Assembly (NCBI RefSeq): GCF_024979235.1
Contig: NZ_JANLCM010000001.1
Coordinates: 1,922,001-1,986,000, forward strand
Source: Herbiconiux aconitum
GTDB taxonomy: Bacteria > Actinomycetota > Actinomycetes > Actinomycetales > Microbacteriaceae
DNA: 64,000 nt
Direction: 5' to 3'
The translations under genes were made by a program, and so were the position numbers. Every line of letters begins with the position of its first letter. The first letter of the stretch is position 1. The notes under the pieces are model-generated. The model worked only from the letters and a program-made list of their open reading frames with translations. It was not told the origin of the DNA and did not search any database. Of the stretch, positions 1 through 8,531 are shown one piece after another.

Positions 1-62
1 GTTGCGCTCACCGCGTTGTCGTGGCATCGTCTGCAACTCGATCGATAGAGCGGAGTGACCGT

Positions 63-1037
63 TCAGGCGCCTGCGGGCACGAGGATGACCGTCTTGCCAG
101 GCGTGGGCTTGGGCAGCGAACCGCTCTCGTAGGCGGCGCGGCCCTGTGCGAGCGGGAACGTCTGCGCAATGGCCACCTCGACGTCTCCCGTGGCGAGCAG
201 CGCGGCCAACTCTTCCAGCCGGTCGCGGCGGGTGCCGACAACGAAGAAGGTCGCGCTCACGCCATGCCGGTCGGCGAGCTCCTGACTCGGCGGCTCCTGG
301 AGAACGAGGAGCTGACCTCCCTGCCGAGCTGCGGCATACATCCACTCCGGCACACCACCGCCGACCGCGTCGATCACCACGTCGAAACCGCGCAGCTGCG
401 GAACCACGCCACGAGGCACGACCACCACCTGGTCGGCGCCGAGCCCGATCGCGCGGGTCGACGACGAGTCGGACGACACAGTCACCGTCACCTCGACTCC
501 CATCCGATGCGCGAACTGCGTGAGAAAGGCGCCGACCGCACCCGTTCCTCCCCTGATCAGAAGGCGTTGACCGGCACTGAGGTGCGTCTGATCGCGCAGA
601 GCCTCCCAGGCGGTCAGAGCGGGCAAGACGGCCGCGGCGGCGGTGATGTCGGATACCGCGACCGCCTTTCGTGCGACGGCCGCCGACGGCACCGCTACGA
701 ACTCGGCGGCCGCCCCGTCGCGGTTGAAGGGCACGAGACCGAAGACGAAGTCGCCGACCTCGAGGTCGCCGACACCCGGCCCGACCTCGGCGACGACCCC
801 GGCGACCTCGTGCGAAGGGATGACCGGCGTGCGGTCGACGCCATCGGCCTCCCAAGTCTCGGGCCAGGTGAGTTCGGCGAAGGTGATGGCTGCCGCACGA
901 ACGGCTACGACGACCTCGCCCGCGCCGGCGTCCGGCCGCGGCGCCTCTTCATAGACGAGACGCTCAGGGCCCCCACGCTCATGCGCGCGCAGCGCCATCA
1001 TCATGCGAGGTGGTGTGTCGTTCGTCGTCTCGTCCAT
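63..1037 (-). CDS. NADP-dependent zinc-less alcohol dehydrogenase / quinone oxidoreductase family protein
   Basis: The 324-residue product has the medium-chain dehydrogenase/reductase plan: an N-terminal GroES-like part (GAGEVVVAVRAAAI, then a conserved SHEVAGVVAEVG segment) and a Rossmann part with the nucleotide-binding run RGGTGAVGAF near residue 160. The usual structural-zinc cysteine cluster is absent, which fits the quinone-reductase (QOR) subgroup that reduces quinones or enones with NADPH. Substrate unknown. The gene ends 63 bases into the window and lies 53 bp downstream of the GlxA-type regulator on the same strand, so the two may be co-transcribed and the regulator may control it. 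The start at 1037 is an ATG giving MDETTNDTPP. Family assignment is firm; function is inferred. Confidence 0.85.
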   Translation of the reverse strand: MDETTNDTPPRMMMALRAHERGGPERLVYEEAPRPDAGAGEVVVAVRAAAITFAELTWPETWEADGVDRTPVIPSHEVAGVVAEVGPGVGDLEVGDFVFGLVPFNRDGAAAEFVAVPSAAVARKAVAVSDITAAAAVLPALTAWEALRDQTHLSAGQRLLIRGGTGAVGAFLTQFAHRMGVEVTVTVSSDSSSTRAIGLGADQVVVVPRGVVPQLRGFDVVIDAVGGGVPEWMYAAARQGGQLLVLQEPPSQELADRHGVSATFFVVGTRRDRLEELAALLATGDVEVAIAQTFPLAQGRAAYESGSLPKPTPGKTVILVPAGA

Positions 1038-1090
1038 GTCTTCAGCGTGACGGATTGCGCCTCAGGGCGCAGCACCCATCCGGCCGGAAA

Positions 1091-2131
1091 TCACTCGAAT
1101 CCGGACACGGTGTCGATTGCGGCATCCTCCCGTCGAGCCGTGCGGAACCGCCGCCGGTACGCCGCGGGGGAGATCCCCAATTCGCGGCCGAAGACCCGCC
1201 GCAGGCTCTCGTAGCTCGGAAAGCCGGCGCGTTCTGCCGCCTGGGTGGCGGTGTACCCCTGGTCGAGGAACGCCTTCGCCATGTCGAAGCGGATCGACTC
1301 GACGTACCGGCCAGGGGTGGTCGAGAGTTCGTCGTGGAACAGGCGGGTGAGATGCCGGGGACTCAGATGCAGATGCTCCGCCAGCTCCGTCAGCGTGTGA
1401 CTTGCCGACGGGTCGGCCGTGACCAGGTCGACGATGCTCCGAAGCACCGGTGTGCGGGGCGGCGACCCCTGCAGCGGCGCGGAGAATTGCGACTGGCCAC
1501 CGGCCCGTTGCAAATAGACGACGAGTGCTCGTGCGACCTCACGGGTGAGATCGGGCCCGTAGTCTTCTTCCACGAGCGCCAGCGCGAGGTCGATCCCGGC
1601 GCTCACTCCGGCCGAGGTGTATGTGCTGCCATCGCGCACGTAGATCGCGTCGGGCTCGACCCGGGTCGTCGGATACTGCGCGGCGAGGGTGGTGGCGACC
1701 TTCCAATGCGTCGTGGCGCGCTTGCCGTCGAGGAGTCCGGTCGCGGCGAGGATGAATGCTCCGGTGCAGATGGAGGCGACGCGGTCGGCACCGTTCGAGA
1801 GTGTCTCGGCTGCCGCGGCCAGCTCAGGCGGCACCACAGTGCGCGGGTAGATGTCGCCCCCGGCGATGAGGAAGGTCTGCGGCGGCGTGTCGAGGTCGGG
1901 CCCGCCGTCGACGGCGATCCGGATGCCGAGAGACGTCGTGACGTCGGCTCCGGTGGGTGAGACCAGGGTGACGCGGTAGTCGGCGCCCAGCCGGTTCGCT
2001 TCGGCGAAAACCTCGGTCGGCCCGGCGACATCGAGCAGTTTGACCCCGTCGTAGACGAGTACAGCGACCAGATGGCTGCCCTCGCCGGACGCCCGGCGGG
2101 AACCGACGGTGTCCGGATGTGGGTGGTTCAT
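1091..2131 (-). CDS. GlxA family transcriptional regulator (DJ-1/PfpI domain plus AraC HTH)
   Basis: 346 residues in two domains. Residues ~20-190 form a DJ-1/PfpI-like domain (VAVLVYDGVKLLDVAGPTEV; ICTGAFILAATGLLDG, with Cys at the nucleophile-elbow position). Residues ~240-340 are an AraC-type double helix-turn-helix (LSPRHLTRLFHDEL and GFPSYESLRRVFGRELG). Such proteins are cytosolic regulators, often of amine, choline or stress genes; the amidotransferase-like domain probably senses a ligand. It is divergent from the HD hydrolase at 2219, and a 20-bp palindrome lies in the gap at 2172-2191. The start may be a little further in than 2131, because the first ~18 residues look unconserved. Confidence 0.85.
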   Translation of the reverse strand: MNHPHPDTVGSRRASGEGSHLVAVLVYDGVKLLDVAGPTEVFAEANRLGADYRVTLVSPTGADVTTSLGIRIAVDGGPDLDTPPQTFLIAGGDIYPRTVVPPELAAAAETLSNGADRVASICTGAFILAATGLLDGKRATTHWKVATTLAAQYPTTRVEPDAIYVRDGSTYTSAGVSAGIDLALALVEEDYGPDLTREVARALVVYLQRAGGQSQFSAPLQGSPPRTPVLRSIVDLVTADPSASHTLTELAEHLHLSPRHLTRLFHDELSTTPGRYVESIRFDMAKAFLDQGYTATQAAERAGFPSYESLRRVFGRELGISPAAYRRRFRTARREDAAIDTVSGFE

Positions 2132-2171
2132 GGCCTGGCCGAGGCGGCGGAGTCGGGTCGCGCCGGCGCAC

Positions 2172-2191
2172 TGTGGAAGTGGCCTTCCACA
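2172..2191. promoter_or_regulatory. Perfect 20-bp palindrome in a divergent gap, candidate operator
   Basis: TGTGGAAG, a 4-nt spacer TGGC, then CTTCCACA: two perfect 8-nt arms. It sits between the GlxA-type regulator (start 2131, minus) and the HD hydrolase (start 2219, plus), 28 nt before the latter. Operator function is inferred from position and symmetry only; AraC-family proteins usually prefer direct repeats, so another regulator could be the binder. Confidence 0.45.
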
Positions 2192-2218
2192 ACGTCACGG
2201 CCCGAAAGTGAGCATCGC

Positions 2219-2857
2219 ATGTCAGAAATTATCGCAGGGGTGGAGATCCCGGAGACCTCGGCCGCCGCAGAAGCGACCCGCTTCATCGGCGAGAGCACCA
2301 ACCCGCTGCTCTTCCACCACTCGCGTCGAGTGTTTCTCTTCAGCTCGCTCCGCGCCCGAGCGATGGGCCTCCGGCCCGACCCCGAACTCCTCTACATCGC
2401 GGCCCTCTTCCACGACACCGGCTTGCTGACCCCCTTCTCCGACGCCGAGCAGCGCTTCGAGGTCGACGGCGCCGATCACGCCCGGGCCTTCCTGCTCGAG
2501 CGCGGCTTCTCGGCGTCGGCCGCAGAGACCGTGTGGAACGCTATCGCGCTGCACACGACGCCCGGGATTCCGGGCCGCATGGGCCCCGAGATCGCTGCGA
2601 CCAACCTCGGTGTGCTCACCGACGCCATCGGTGTGGGGCTCGACGAGCTCGACCCGGCGCTGGTAGAGGAGATCACGGCCGCGCATCCGCGGGGCGACTT
2701 CAAGAACGAGTTCCTGCAGATGTTCCACCAGGGGCTCAAGCAACGGCCCGACACCACGTACGGCACCATCAATGCCGACATCCTCGAACACTTCGTGCCC
2801 GATTTCCGCCGAGGCAGCATGGTCGATCGCGTCAACGGATCGGCCTGGGCGTCGTGA
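2219..2857 (+). CDS. HD domain-containing protein, cyanamide-hydratase-like
   Basis: 212 residues with HD-superfamily metal-binding motifs: HH near residue 35 (LLFHHSRRVF), the paired HD in AALFHDTG near residue 67, and a later His in IALHTTPG. This spacing resembles cyanamide hydratase and related HD hydrolases; the true substrate is unknown. I chose the ATG at 2219 because conserved-looking sequence starts there (MSEIIAGVEIPE). The open frame extends upstream to 2072, but that stretch overlaps the divergent regulator and is not protein-like. The start is preceded by GAAAGTGAG. Likely expressed from the divergent gap and possibly controlled by the GlxA-type protein. Confidence 0.8.
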   Translation: MSEIIAGVEIPETSAAAEATRFIGESTNPLLFHHSRRVFLFSSLRARAMGLRPDPELLYIAALFHDTGLLTPFSDAEQRFEVDGADHARAFLLERGFSASAAETVWNAIALHTTPGIPGRMGPEIAATNLGVLTDAIGVGLDELDPALVEEITAAHPRGDFKNEFLQMFHQGLKQRPDTTYGTINADILEHFVPDFRRGSMVDRVNGSAWAS

Positions 2858-2883
2858 TGGCGCCGCGCGATCCGCGAGATGAG

Positions 2884-2956
2884 TGGGCCCGGAGGGGCTC
2901 GAACCCTCGACCCGCGGATTAAAAGTCCGATGCTCTGCCAACTGAGCTACAGGCCC
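2884..2956 (-). tRNA. tRNA-Lys (anticodon TTT)
   Basis: On the minus strand a full cloverleaf folds: acceptor GGGCCTG pairs with CGGGCCC (one G-U), D-arm AGCTCAGTTGGCAGAGC, anticodon loop CTTTTAA giving TTT, T-arm GAGGGTTCGAGCCCCTC, discriminator A. The 3' CCA is not encoded. Confidence 0.97.
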
Positions 2957-3093
2957 TCGCCTCCCAATCTATCGCTAAACGCAGGAGCCCGAGTGCCGGT
3001 ACGTTCGCTCAGCGCGTGACCGCCTGCGGTAACGGATGCGGACGCGTAGCGTTGAGAAGTCAGACGACCCCGACGGGGGCAGGATGGGATGGC

Positions 3094-3723
3094 ATGAGCA
3101 ACGATTTCCACAAGCCGGCACTTTTCGACGGCTCGGCCTTCGAAGCGTTCCAGGGCGGCGAAGATCCCGCGCACATCAATCGTGTGGCCCACGAGACCGC
3201 GGGTGCGCTGCTCAACCGGGTGCGCGACGATCCGCATCCGGAGGTCATCGACCGTCTGCTCAGCTTCACCGACGATCACGGAATCGACGCCATCGCCGAG
3301 CTCTGGGCGCGCGCGAACCCGCGCACCCTGCCCGGGAGCCTGTGGCGCATCTACCTGCTGCGCGCCCTCATCCGGCAAGACCCTGAGCAGACCAGCTACT
3401 TCTTCGAACGCGGCACCGAGGTCATCCCGAGCATCGACCCGGTCGTGGCCGGTGCTGAGTCGCCGACGGGGCCGAAGGAGATCACCGAACTCGCCGATCA
3501 GATTCTGCGCGGCCTCTTCACAGGAGATTTTGCGATCGCCCTCGATCGGGCCTCCGCGTTCTGCCGCATCATGGCTCAGGGATGCGCCAGCATCGCTGAC
3601 GACGCGGAGATCGGCGCCCCCGACACGGCGTCGACGCTCACCACCCGCGCACTCCGATTCGAGACCATCGGAGCGGATCTCACGCAGTCGGCCGGCCTCT
3701 GGCGCAGCGACAACCTCGACTGA
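3094..3723 (+). CDS. Conserved hypothetical protein
   Basis: 209 residues, helix-rich, with no membrane segment or signal peptide. I do not recognise a named domain. The middle contains LWARANPRTLPGSLWRIYLLRALI, and the protein ends in a short polar tail. It looks like a small soluble actinobacterial protein of unknown function. The ATG at 3094 is chosen because the coding-like sequence starts at MSNDFHKPALFDG and a purine-rich stretch (GGGGGCAGGATGGGA) precedes it. A TAGCGT hexamer at 3047-3052 could be its -10 box. The structured RNA candidate begins within about 20 nt of its stop. Confidence 0.7.
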   Translation: MSNDFHKPALFDGSAFEAFQGGEDPAHINRVAHETAGALLNRVRDDPHPEVIDRLLSFTDDHGIDAIAELWARANPRTLPGSLWRIYLLRALIRQDPEQTSYFFERGTEVIPSIDPVVAGAESPTGPKEITELADQILRGLFTGDFAIALDRASAFCRIMAQGCASIADDAEIGAPDTASTLTTRALRFETIGADLTQSAGLWRSDNLD

Positions 3724-3739
3724 TTGCGTAAACTAGACC

Positions 3740-3829
3740 GAGTCGGGTCGCGGTAACCCCGGGCTCCAATATTCGCCGCTACGAGCGGCCTCTCGCCGAG
3801 AGGCGTTCCGCGACCCGGCTCTTCATTTT
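3740..3829 (+). ncRNA. Candidate structured small RNA (multi-hairpin, promoter and U-tract)
   Basis: A 14-bp outer stem pairs 3740-3753 with 3808-3821 (one G-U). Inside are two adjacent perfect hairpins: 3775-3780 with 3784-3789, and 3790-3794 with 3798-3802. The outer stem is followed by TTCATTTT, as at an intrinsic terminator. A TAAACT hexamer at 3729-3734, with GCGACA 16 nt before it, could be the promoter. No family recognised: it does not match what I know of SRP RNA, 6S, 6C or tmRNA. It could instead be an elaborate terminator of the preceding gene or a 5' element of sigK. Confidence 0.45.
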
Positions 3830-3834
3830 CACGA

Positions 3835-3864
3835 ACTCCCCTCCACTCGCTGAGGGGAGTTCCG
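3835..3864. terminator. 10-bp perfect hairpin upstream of sigK
   Basis: GAACTCCCCT (3835-3844) and AGGGGAGTTC (3855-3864) form a perfect 10-bp stem with a 10-nt loop. There is no U-tract, so it may be a rho-dependent pause or mRNA-end structure rather than a classical terminator. It separates the RNA candidate from sigK. Confidence 0.4.
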
Positions 3865-3954
3865 CTCCAATCCGCTGACTCCCGGGTTCCGAATAGCTGT
3901 CATGAACGTGATCCGATGTTCAGCCCCCGAGTCCGATTGAGAGCGTGTCCTGCC

Positions 3955-4554
3955 ATGCTTGAACTCGTGACCACCGACAGAGGGCCGGACACAGGGAGTT
4001 CCGAGACCGCTGTGACCTTCGAACGACTGCTCGACCTCATCTCGCGAGGAGACCAACAGGCCTTCTCGGAGCTCTACGACCGCACAGCGCCTCGCGTGCT
4101 GGGCCTCGTGAAGCGGGTGCTGGTCGATCACGCGCAGTCCGAAGAGGTGGCGCAAGAGGTCTTCCTCGAAATCTGGCGCACCGCGTCGCGGTTCGAGTCG
4201 CAGCGTGGCAGCGCGATGTCGTGGATTCTCACGATGTCGCATCGCCGGGCCGTCGACCGGGTGCGTTCGTCGCAGTCGGGACACGACCGCGACGAACGGA
4301 TCGGGCTCCGTGACATCGAACCCGAATACGACGAGGTCAGCGAGACCGTCGAGATCCGCATCGAACACGAAAGGGTGAAGAGGGCCATGGCGCAGTTGAC
4401 CGCGCTGCAACGCGAAGCGATCTCCCTCGCTTACTACGGTGGATACAGCCACACCGAGATCGCAGGCATCCTCTCCATTCCGGTCGGTACCGTGAAGACC
4501 AGGCTCCGCGACGGAATGATCAGACTTCGAGACGAATTGGGGGTGACCTCATGA
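3955..4554 (+). CDS. sigK: RNA polymerase ECF sigma factor SigK
   Basis: 199 residues with sigma region 2 (FSELYDRTAPRVLGLV, then EEVAQEVFLEIWRTASRF and WILTMSHRRAVDRVR) and region 4 (LTALQREAISLAYYGGYSH, then IPVGTVKTRLRDGMIRL). Directs RNA polymerase to stress or redox promoters when released by its anti-sigma factor. Identity rests on the RskA-type anti-sigma gene overlapping its stop by 4 nt (ATGA), as in mycobacterial sigK-rskA. The ATG at 3955 is taken as start; a GTG at 3967 is an alternative, and no strong ribosome site decides. The long upstream gap carries two hairpin structures. Confidence 0.9.
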   Translation: MLELVTTDRGPDTGSSETAVTFERLLDLISRGDQQAFSELYDRTAPRVLGLVKRVLVDHAQSEEVAQEVFLEIWRTASRFESQRGSAMSWILTMSHRRAVDRVRSSQSGHDRDERIGLRDIEPEYDEVSETVEIRIEHERVKRAMAQLTALQREAISLAYYGGYSHTEIAGILSIPVGTVKTRLRDGMIRLRDELGVTS

Positions 4555-5396
4555 ACGACCGCCGTGATGACGACGATCCCCGCCTGTCGACGGGTGCGTA
4601 CTCACTCGATGCCCTGACCCGCGACGAGGCCGAGGCCTTCGAGCGGGCGACGGATGCGTCTGACAGCCTCCGCGAGGAGACCGACGGCCTCGTCGAGACA
4701 GCAGGCCTGCTCGGCCTCGCAGCCACCCCGGTGGCTCCGTCGGAGCGCTTGAAGACCGACTTGATGGCGAAGCTCGCGACGACTCCGCAGCTCGACCGCG
4801 AAATTCCGGCTACGTCGATCCCGGATGCGTCGACCCCGGCCGAGACGCCGGTCGCGGATGCGCGACACGCTTCCACGACGACCCGGGCGGAATCCCGCGC
4901 GTCATCCCGTGCCCGCACCCGCTGGTTCAACCGCCCCGCAACCCTCGTGGCCGGCATCGCGGCCGCGGCCGCTCTGTTCATCGGCGGTGGTGTGGTCGGC
5001 ACGGCGATCTCAGGCGGCTTCGGAGACTCGGTGATCACGGATGTCTCTGCGGCAGGTCTGGCCGAGATCACCGCGGCAGCCGACTCCCAACGCTCGACCG
5101 TTCCGGTCGCGGGCGGCGGAACGGCCACGGTGGTCTGGTCGAACGAATTGGGTCGCTCGGCGGTCGTGGTCGACGGACTCGCGACGTTGCCCGACGGCAA
5201 GGTCTACGAGGCCTGGTACATCGACGCAGCGGGCGCAGCACCCGCGGGCACCTTCGAGGCGTCGGGCGACGGCACCTCCTGGCACGTTCTGGCTGGCGCC
5301 CTCAGCCCCGGCGACACGGTCGGCGTCACGGTCGAGCCGGCCGGAGGTTCATCGGCTCCCACCACCGACCCCATCATCGTGGCCCCCACCGTCTGA
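4551..5396 (+). CDS. rskA: Anti-sigma-K factor RskA
   Basis: 281 residues. The N-terminal cytosolic domain begins with the typical LSTGAYSLDALTRDEAEAFE stretch that binds SigK. A single membrane segment follows (LVAGIAAAAALFIGGGVVG, about residue 130), then an extracytoplasmic RskA C-terminal domain (VVVDGLATLPDGKVYEAWYI, then VTVEPAGGSSAPTTDPI). The protein sequesters SigK at the membrane until regulated proteolysis releases it. Translationally coupled to sigK through ATGA. A long inverted repeat just after the stop probably ends transcription. Confidence 0.92.
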   Translation: MNDRRDDDDPRLSTGAYSLDALTRDEAEAFERATDASDSLREETDGLVETAGLLGLAATPVAPSERLKTDLMAKLATTPQLDREIPATSIPDASTPAETPVADARHASTTTRAESRASSRARTRWFNRPATLVAGIAAAAALFIGGGVVGTAISGGFGDSVITDVSAAGLAEITAAADSQRSTVPVAGGGTATVVWSNELGRSAVVVDGLATLPDGKVYEAWYIDAAGAAPAGTFEASGDGTSWHVLAGALSPGDTVGVTVEPAGGSSAPTTDPIIVAPTV

Positions 5397-5402
5397 CCCC
5401 CT

Positions 5403-5465
5403 TCGCGAGTCGCCAAAATCCGCCCTCAACCATACGGTTGGAGGGCGGACTTTGGCGACTCGCGA
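5403..5465. terminator. Long inverted repeat between convergent rskA and pstB (element 1)
   Basis: The arms at 5403-5431 and 5436-5465 pair over about 29 bp with one mismatch and one bulge around a 4-nt loop. The outer arm reads CGCGAGTCGCCAAA and returns as TTTGGCGACTCGCG. The position between two convergent stops fits a bidirectional terminator. Its outer arm sequence is shared with the hairpin at 44627-44692. Confidence 0.7.
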
Positions 5466-5478
5466 GGAATGGGGTGGG

Positions 5479-6258
5479 CTACCCGAATCGGCCCGAGACG
5501 TAGTCTTCGGTGGCCTGCACAGTGGGATTGCTGAAGATGGTCGTGGTCTCGTCGAACTCGATGAGCTTGCCCGGCTTGCCAGTGCCCGCGATGTTGAAGA
5601 ACGCGGTCTTGTCGGAGACGCGCGAGGCCTGCTGCATGTTGTGGGTCACGATCACGATCGTGTACTCCTGCTTGAGCTCCTCGATCAGGTCTTCGATGGC
5701 GAGGGTCGAGATCGGGTCGAGAGCCGAGCACGGCTCGTCCATGAGAAGCACGTCGGGGGAGACCGCGATCGCGCGCGCGATGCAGAGTCGCTGCTGCTGG
5801 CCACCGGAGAGACCGGAGCCCGGGAGCGACAGGCGGTCCTTGACCTCTTCCCAGAGGTTCGCGCCCTTCAGCGACTTCTCCACCAGGTCGTCGCCGTCGG
5901 ACTTCGACAGGCGCTTGTTGTTGAGGCGCACGCCGGCCAGCACGTTGTCGCGGATCGACATCGTGGGGAACGGGTTCGCTCGCTGGAACACCATGCCGAC
6001 CTGCCGGCGCACGAGCACCGGGTCGACGCCGGGGGCGTAGAGGTCGTTGCCGTCGATCAGCACCTCACCCTGCACGTGCGCACCGGGGATGACCTCGTGC
6101 ATGCGGTTCAGGGTGCGGAGGAAGGTCGACTTGCCGCATCCGGAAGGGCCGATGAAGGCGGTCACGGTGCGGGGCTCGATGTTGATGTTGACGCCTTCGA
6201 CGGCGAGGAAGTCGCTGTAGTAGACGTTGAGGTCGTTGACTTCGATGCGCTTGGACAC
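5479..6258 (-). CDS. pstB: Phosphate ABC transporter ATP-binding protein PstB
   Basis: 259 residues, the normal family length. Walker [10 protein letters not shown] at residues 37-45, signature [16 protein letters not shown], Walker [14 protein letters not shown] and the H-loop VTHNMQQA are all intact. Energises the PstCA channel for high-affinity phosphate import. Last gene of pstSCAB; 30 bp separate it from pstA. The ATG at 6258 is preceded by GAAGGAAC. A long inverted repeat downstream probably terminates the operon. Confidence 0.97.
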   Translation of the reverse strand: MSKRIEVNDLNVYYSDFLAVEGVNINIEPRTVTAFIGPSGCGKSTFLRTLNRMHEVIPGAHVQGEVLIDGNDLYAPGVDPVLVRRQVGMVFQRANPFPTMSIRDNVLAGVRLNNKRLSKSDGDDLVEKSLKGANLWEEVKDRLSLPGSGLSGGQQQRLCIARAIAVSPDVLLMDEPCSALDPISTLAIEDLIEELKQEYTIVIVTHNMQQASRVSDKTAFFNIAGTGKPGKLIEFDETTTIFSNPTVQATEDYVSGRFG

Positions 6259-6288
6259 GAAAGTTCCTTCTTCGTTCGGTGGTTCGGG

Positions 6289-7392
6289 TTACCGCGAGCC
6301 CTTGGGGGCGAAGACCTTGGCGACGACGCGGGCGATGAGGTTGAGGATGACGACGAGGATGACCAGGAGCAGTGCCGCACCCCAGGCGGAGGCGTTGGAG
6401 GCGGCGATGTCCTGTCCCGGGAACTTGTACCCGGTGTAGGCCATCACGGGGAGGGTCTGCATCGGGCCGTCGAAGGGGTTCGCGTTGAAGTTGTCGGTGA
6501 AGCTCGCCGCCATGAAGATCGGCGCGGTCTCACCGATGACGCGGGCGATGGCGAGCATGACGCCCGTCACGATGCCGGCGATGGCGGTGGGCAGCACGAT
6601 CTTCGTGATCGTGGAGAACTTCGAGACGCCGAGAGCGTAGGAGGCCTCGCGCAGGTCGTGCGGCACCAGTCGGAGCATCTCCTCGCAGGAGCGCACCACG
6701 ATCGGAATCATCAGCACGGCGAGAGCGATCGAGGCGGAGAACCCGCTGAACGCCTTGGGGCCGACGATGAGGGTGAACAGCGAGAAGGCGAAGAGGCCGG
6801 CGACGATCGAGGGGATGCCCGTCATGACGTCGACCAGGAAGGTGACGGTGCGCGCCATCCAGTGCTTCGGCTCGGCGTACTCGACCAGGTAGATGGAGGT
6901 GAGGATGCCGATCGGAATCGAGATGAGGGCCGCGATGCCGGTGATGATGAGCGTTCCCACGATGGCCTGCCACGCGCCGACCTGTGTCGTCACCTCGAGG
7001 GTGTCGGGGTTGAAGACCGACTGCGAGGTCTGGGTCACGAAGTCCCAGTTGATCACGCCGATGCCGTTGGCGACCACGGTGATCAGCGTCGAGATGAGGG
7101 GCGCCAGTGCGAGCAGGAACGCGACGGTGACGAGGCCGCGCACGACACGGTCGGTGGCCTTCCGGCGGTTCTCGACCGCGGAGGAGAGGATGCCGAGCCC
7201 GATCAGGTAGATGACCGCGGCGAGCACGAGCCAGCCGGCCACGTTGAAGCCCATGAGCAGCAGGATGGCCGCGCTGAGCGCGAGCGACCCGGCCAGCACG
7301 TACCACTCGATGAAACGGGGGAGCTGTCCGGAGGTCAGGGAGTTGGCGATGCGCTCGGTGGGCTGCCGGCTGGGGCTGATTGTCGCGGTCAC
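6289..7392 (-). CDS. pstA: Phosphate ABC transporter permease PstA
   Basis: 367 residues, longer than a minimal PstA because of extra N-terminal membrane helices (LAGSLALSAAILLLMGFNVA, then VLAAVIYLIGLGILS). The core MetI-like permease domain follows (WQAIVGTLIITGIAALISIP, the EAA-type loop EMLRLVPHDLREASYALGVS, and ending LLVILVVILNLIARVVAK). With PstC it forms the phosphate channel in the membrane. The GTG start at 7392 overlaps the pstC stop by 4 nt, so the two are translationally coupled. Confidence 0.96.
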   Translation of the reverse strand: MTATISPSRQPTERIANSLTSGQLPRFIEWYVLAGSLALSAAILLLMGFNVAGWLVLAAVIYLIGLGILSSAVENRRKATDRVVRGLVTVAFLLALAPLISTLITVVANGIGVINWDFVTQTSQSVFNPDTLEVTTQVGAWQAIVGTLIITGIAALISIPIGILTSIYLVEYAEPKHWMARTVTFLVDVMTGIPSIVAGLFAFSLFTLIVGPKAFSGFSASIALAVLMIPIVVRSCEEMLRLVPHDLREASYALGVSKFSTITKIVLPTAIAGIVTGVMLAIARVIGETAPIFMAASFTDNFNANPFDGPMQTLPVMAYTGYKFPGQDIAASNASAWGAALLLVILVVILNLIARVVAKVFAPKGSR

Positions 7393-8531
7393 GCGTCTGT
7401 TCCCTCTCGCTTTTCCGTGTCGATCTCGGGTTCGGGATCGTCGGCGCCCTCGGAGTGCACGGCGGCCGACTTGCGGGCCAGCACGTCGTCGACGGCGAGA
7501 ACGGTGCTCGGGTCGGACGGCGGCAGCTGGGCCAGCATCTTCTTGCGCTTGCGCTGAGCGCTCTTTCCGGCGCGACCCGCGATGATGCGCGCCAGCATGT
7601 TGACGGCGAGCGAGATCACGAACAGCAGCAGGCCCGTGCCGATCAGGGCTTCGCGCTGCAGGGTGGTGGCGATCGGGAAGTTCAGGGCGATGTTCGCGGC
7701 GATGGTCTGCGAGTTCTCACCTTCGGTGAGCATCCGCACCGACACCAGGATGGCCGGGGAGATGATGAGCGCGATCGCCATGGTCTCGCCCAGCGCGCGG
7801 CCCAGGCCGAGCAGGGTGGCGCTGATGACGCCGGAACGGCCGTAGGGGAAGACGGCCATCTTGACCATCTCCCACTTGGTGGCGCCGAGCGCCAGCGCTG
7901 CCTCTTCGTGCAGGAGCGGGGTCTGCAGGAAGACCTCGCGGGAGATCGAGGTGATGATCGGCAGGATCATCACGGCCAGCACCACGGCGCCGGCGAGGAT
8001 GGTCGATCCGGTGGTGGACACCTGGCCGCCGAAGAGCGGGATCCAGCCGAGGTAGGTGTTGAGCCAGTCGGACAGCGGCAGCAGGAAGGGGCGGATGACG
8101 ATGATGCCCCAGAGGCCGAAGACGATGGAGGGCACCGCGGCCAGCAGGTCGACCAGGTAGCCGAGGATGCCGGCGAGGCGACGTGGCGCATAGTGCGAGA
8201 TGAACAACGCGATGCCGATGGCGATCGGGGCGCCGATGATCAGCGCGATCGCGGAGGCGAACAGTGTTCCGAAGATGAGGGGACCGACGTAGGTCCAGAA
8301 GTTGGCGTAGCCGCCGGTGGGGCCGCTGGTCAGATCGGGGTTCGTCTGCCAGTCGGCCATGATGGCCGGAACGGCCTGGATGATCAGGAACAGCGCGACG
8401 CCGGCCAGGATCACCATGATCGAGGCGGCGGAGCCGGTGCTGAGGCCGAGGAAGATGCGGTCGGCCGGCCGCGCCTTGGCGCGCACGCCCTTGGTGGACC
8501 GCCGGGGCCCCTGGGAGCCGGGTGCGCTCAT
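7389..8531 (-). CDS. pstC: Phosphate ABC transporter permease PstC
   Basis: About 380 residues with six predicted membrane segments (AASIMVILAGVALFLIIQAV first, LLLFVISLAVNMLARIIAG last) and the EAA-type loop EEAALALGATKWEMVKMAVF. Partners PstA. I favour the ATG at 8531 because AAGGAAAAC precedes it directly. The frame is open to a GTG at 8609 that also has a purine-rich site (GAGAGAG), which would add 26 unconserved-looking residues. The C-terminal tail after the last helix is long (about 70 residues), lysine- and acid-rich, and probably cytosolic. Confidence 0.94.
   Translation of the reverse strand: MSAPGSQGPRRSTKGVRAKARPADRIFLGLSTGSAASIMVILAGVALFLIIQAVPAIMADWQTNPDLTSGPTGGYANFWTYVGPLIFGTLFASAIALIIGAPIAIGIALFISHYAPRRLAGILGYLVDLLAAVPSIVFGLWGIIVIRPFLLPLSDWLNTYLGWIPLFGGQVSTTGSTILAGAVVLAVMILPIITSISREVFLQTPLLHEEAALALGATKWEMVKMAVFPYGRSGVISATLLGLGRALGETMAIALIISPAILVSVRMLTEGENSQTIAANIALNFPIATTLQREALIGTGLLLFVISLAVNMLARIIAGRAGKSAQRKRKKMLAQLPPSDPSTVLAVDDVLARKSAAVHSEGADDPEPEIDTEKREGTDA

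Noticed and set aside
3740-3829. 4.5S (SRP) RNA, 6S RNA or tmRNA
   Set aside because: I could not find the conserved SRP apical loop, the 6S open-bubble pattern or a tmRNA tag frame; the element is left as unassigned.
5041-7557. An 838-codon plus-strand frame
   Set aside because: Antisense to pstB and pstA and out of frame with rskA; composition is Arg/Asp/Glu-rich shadow sequence.
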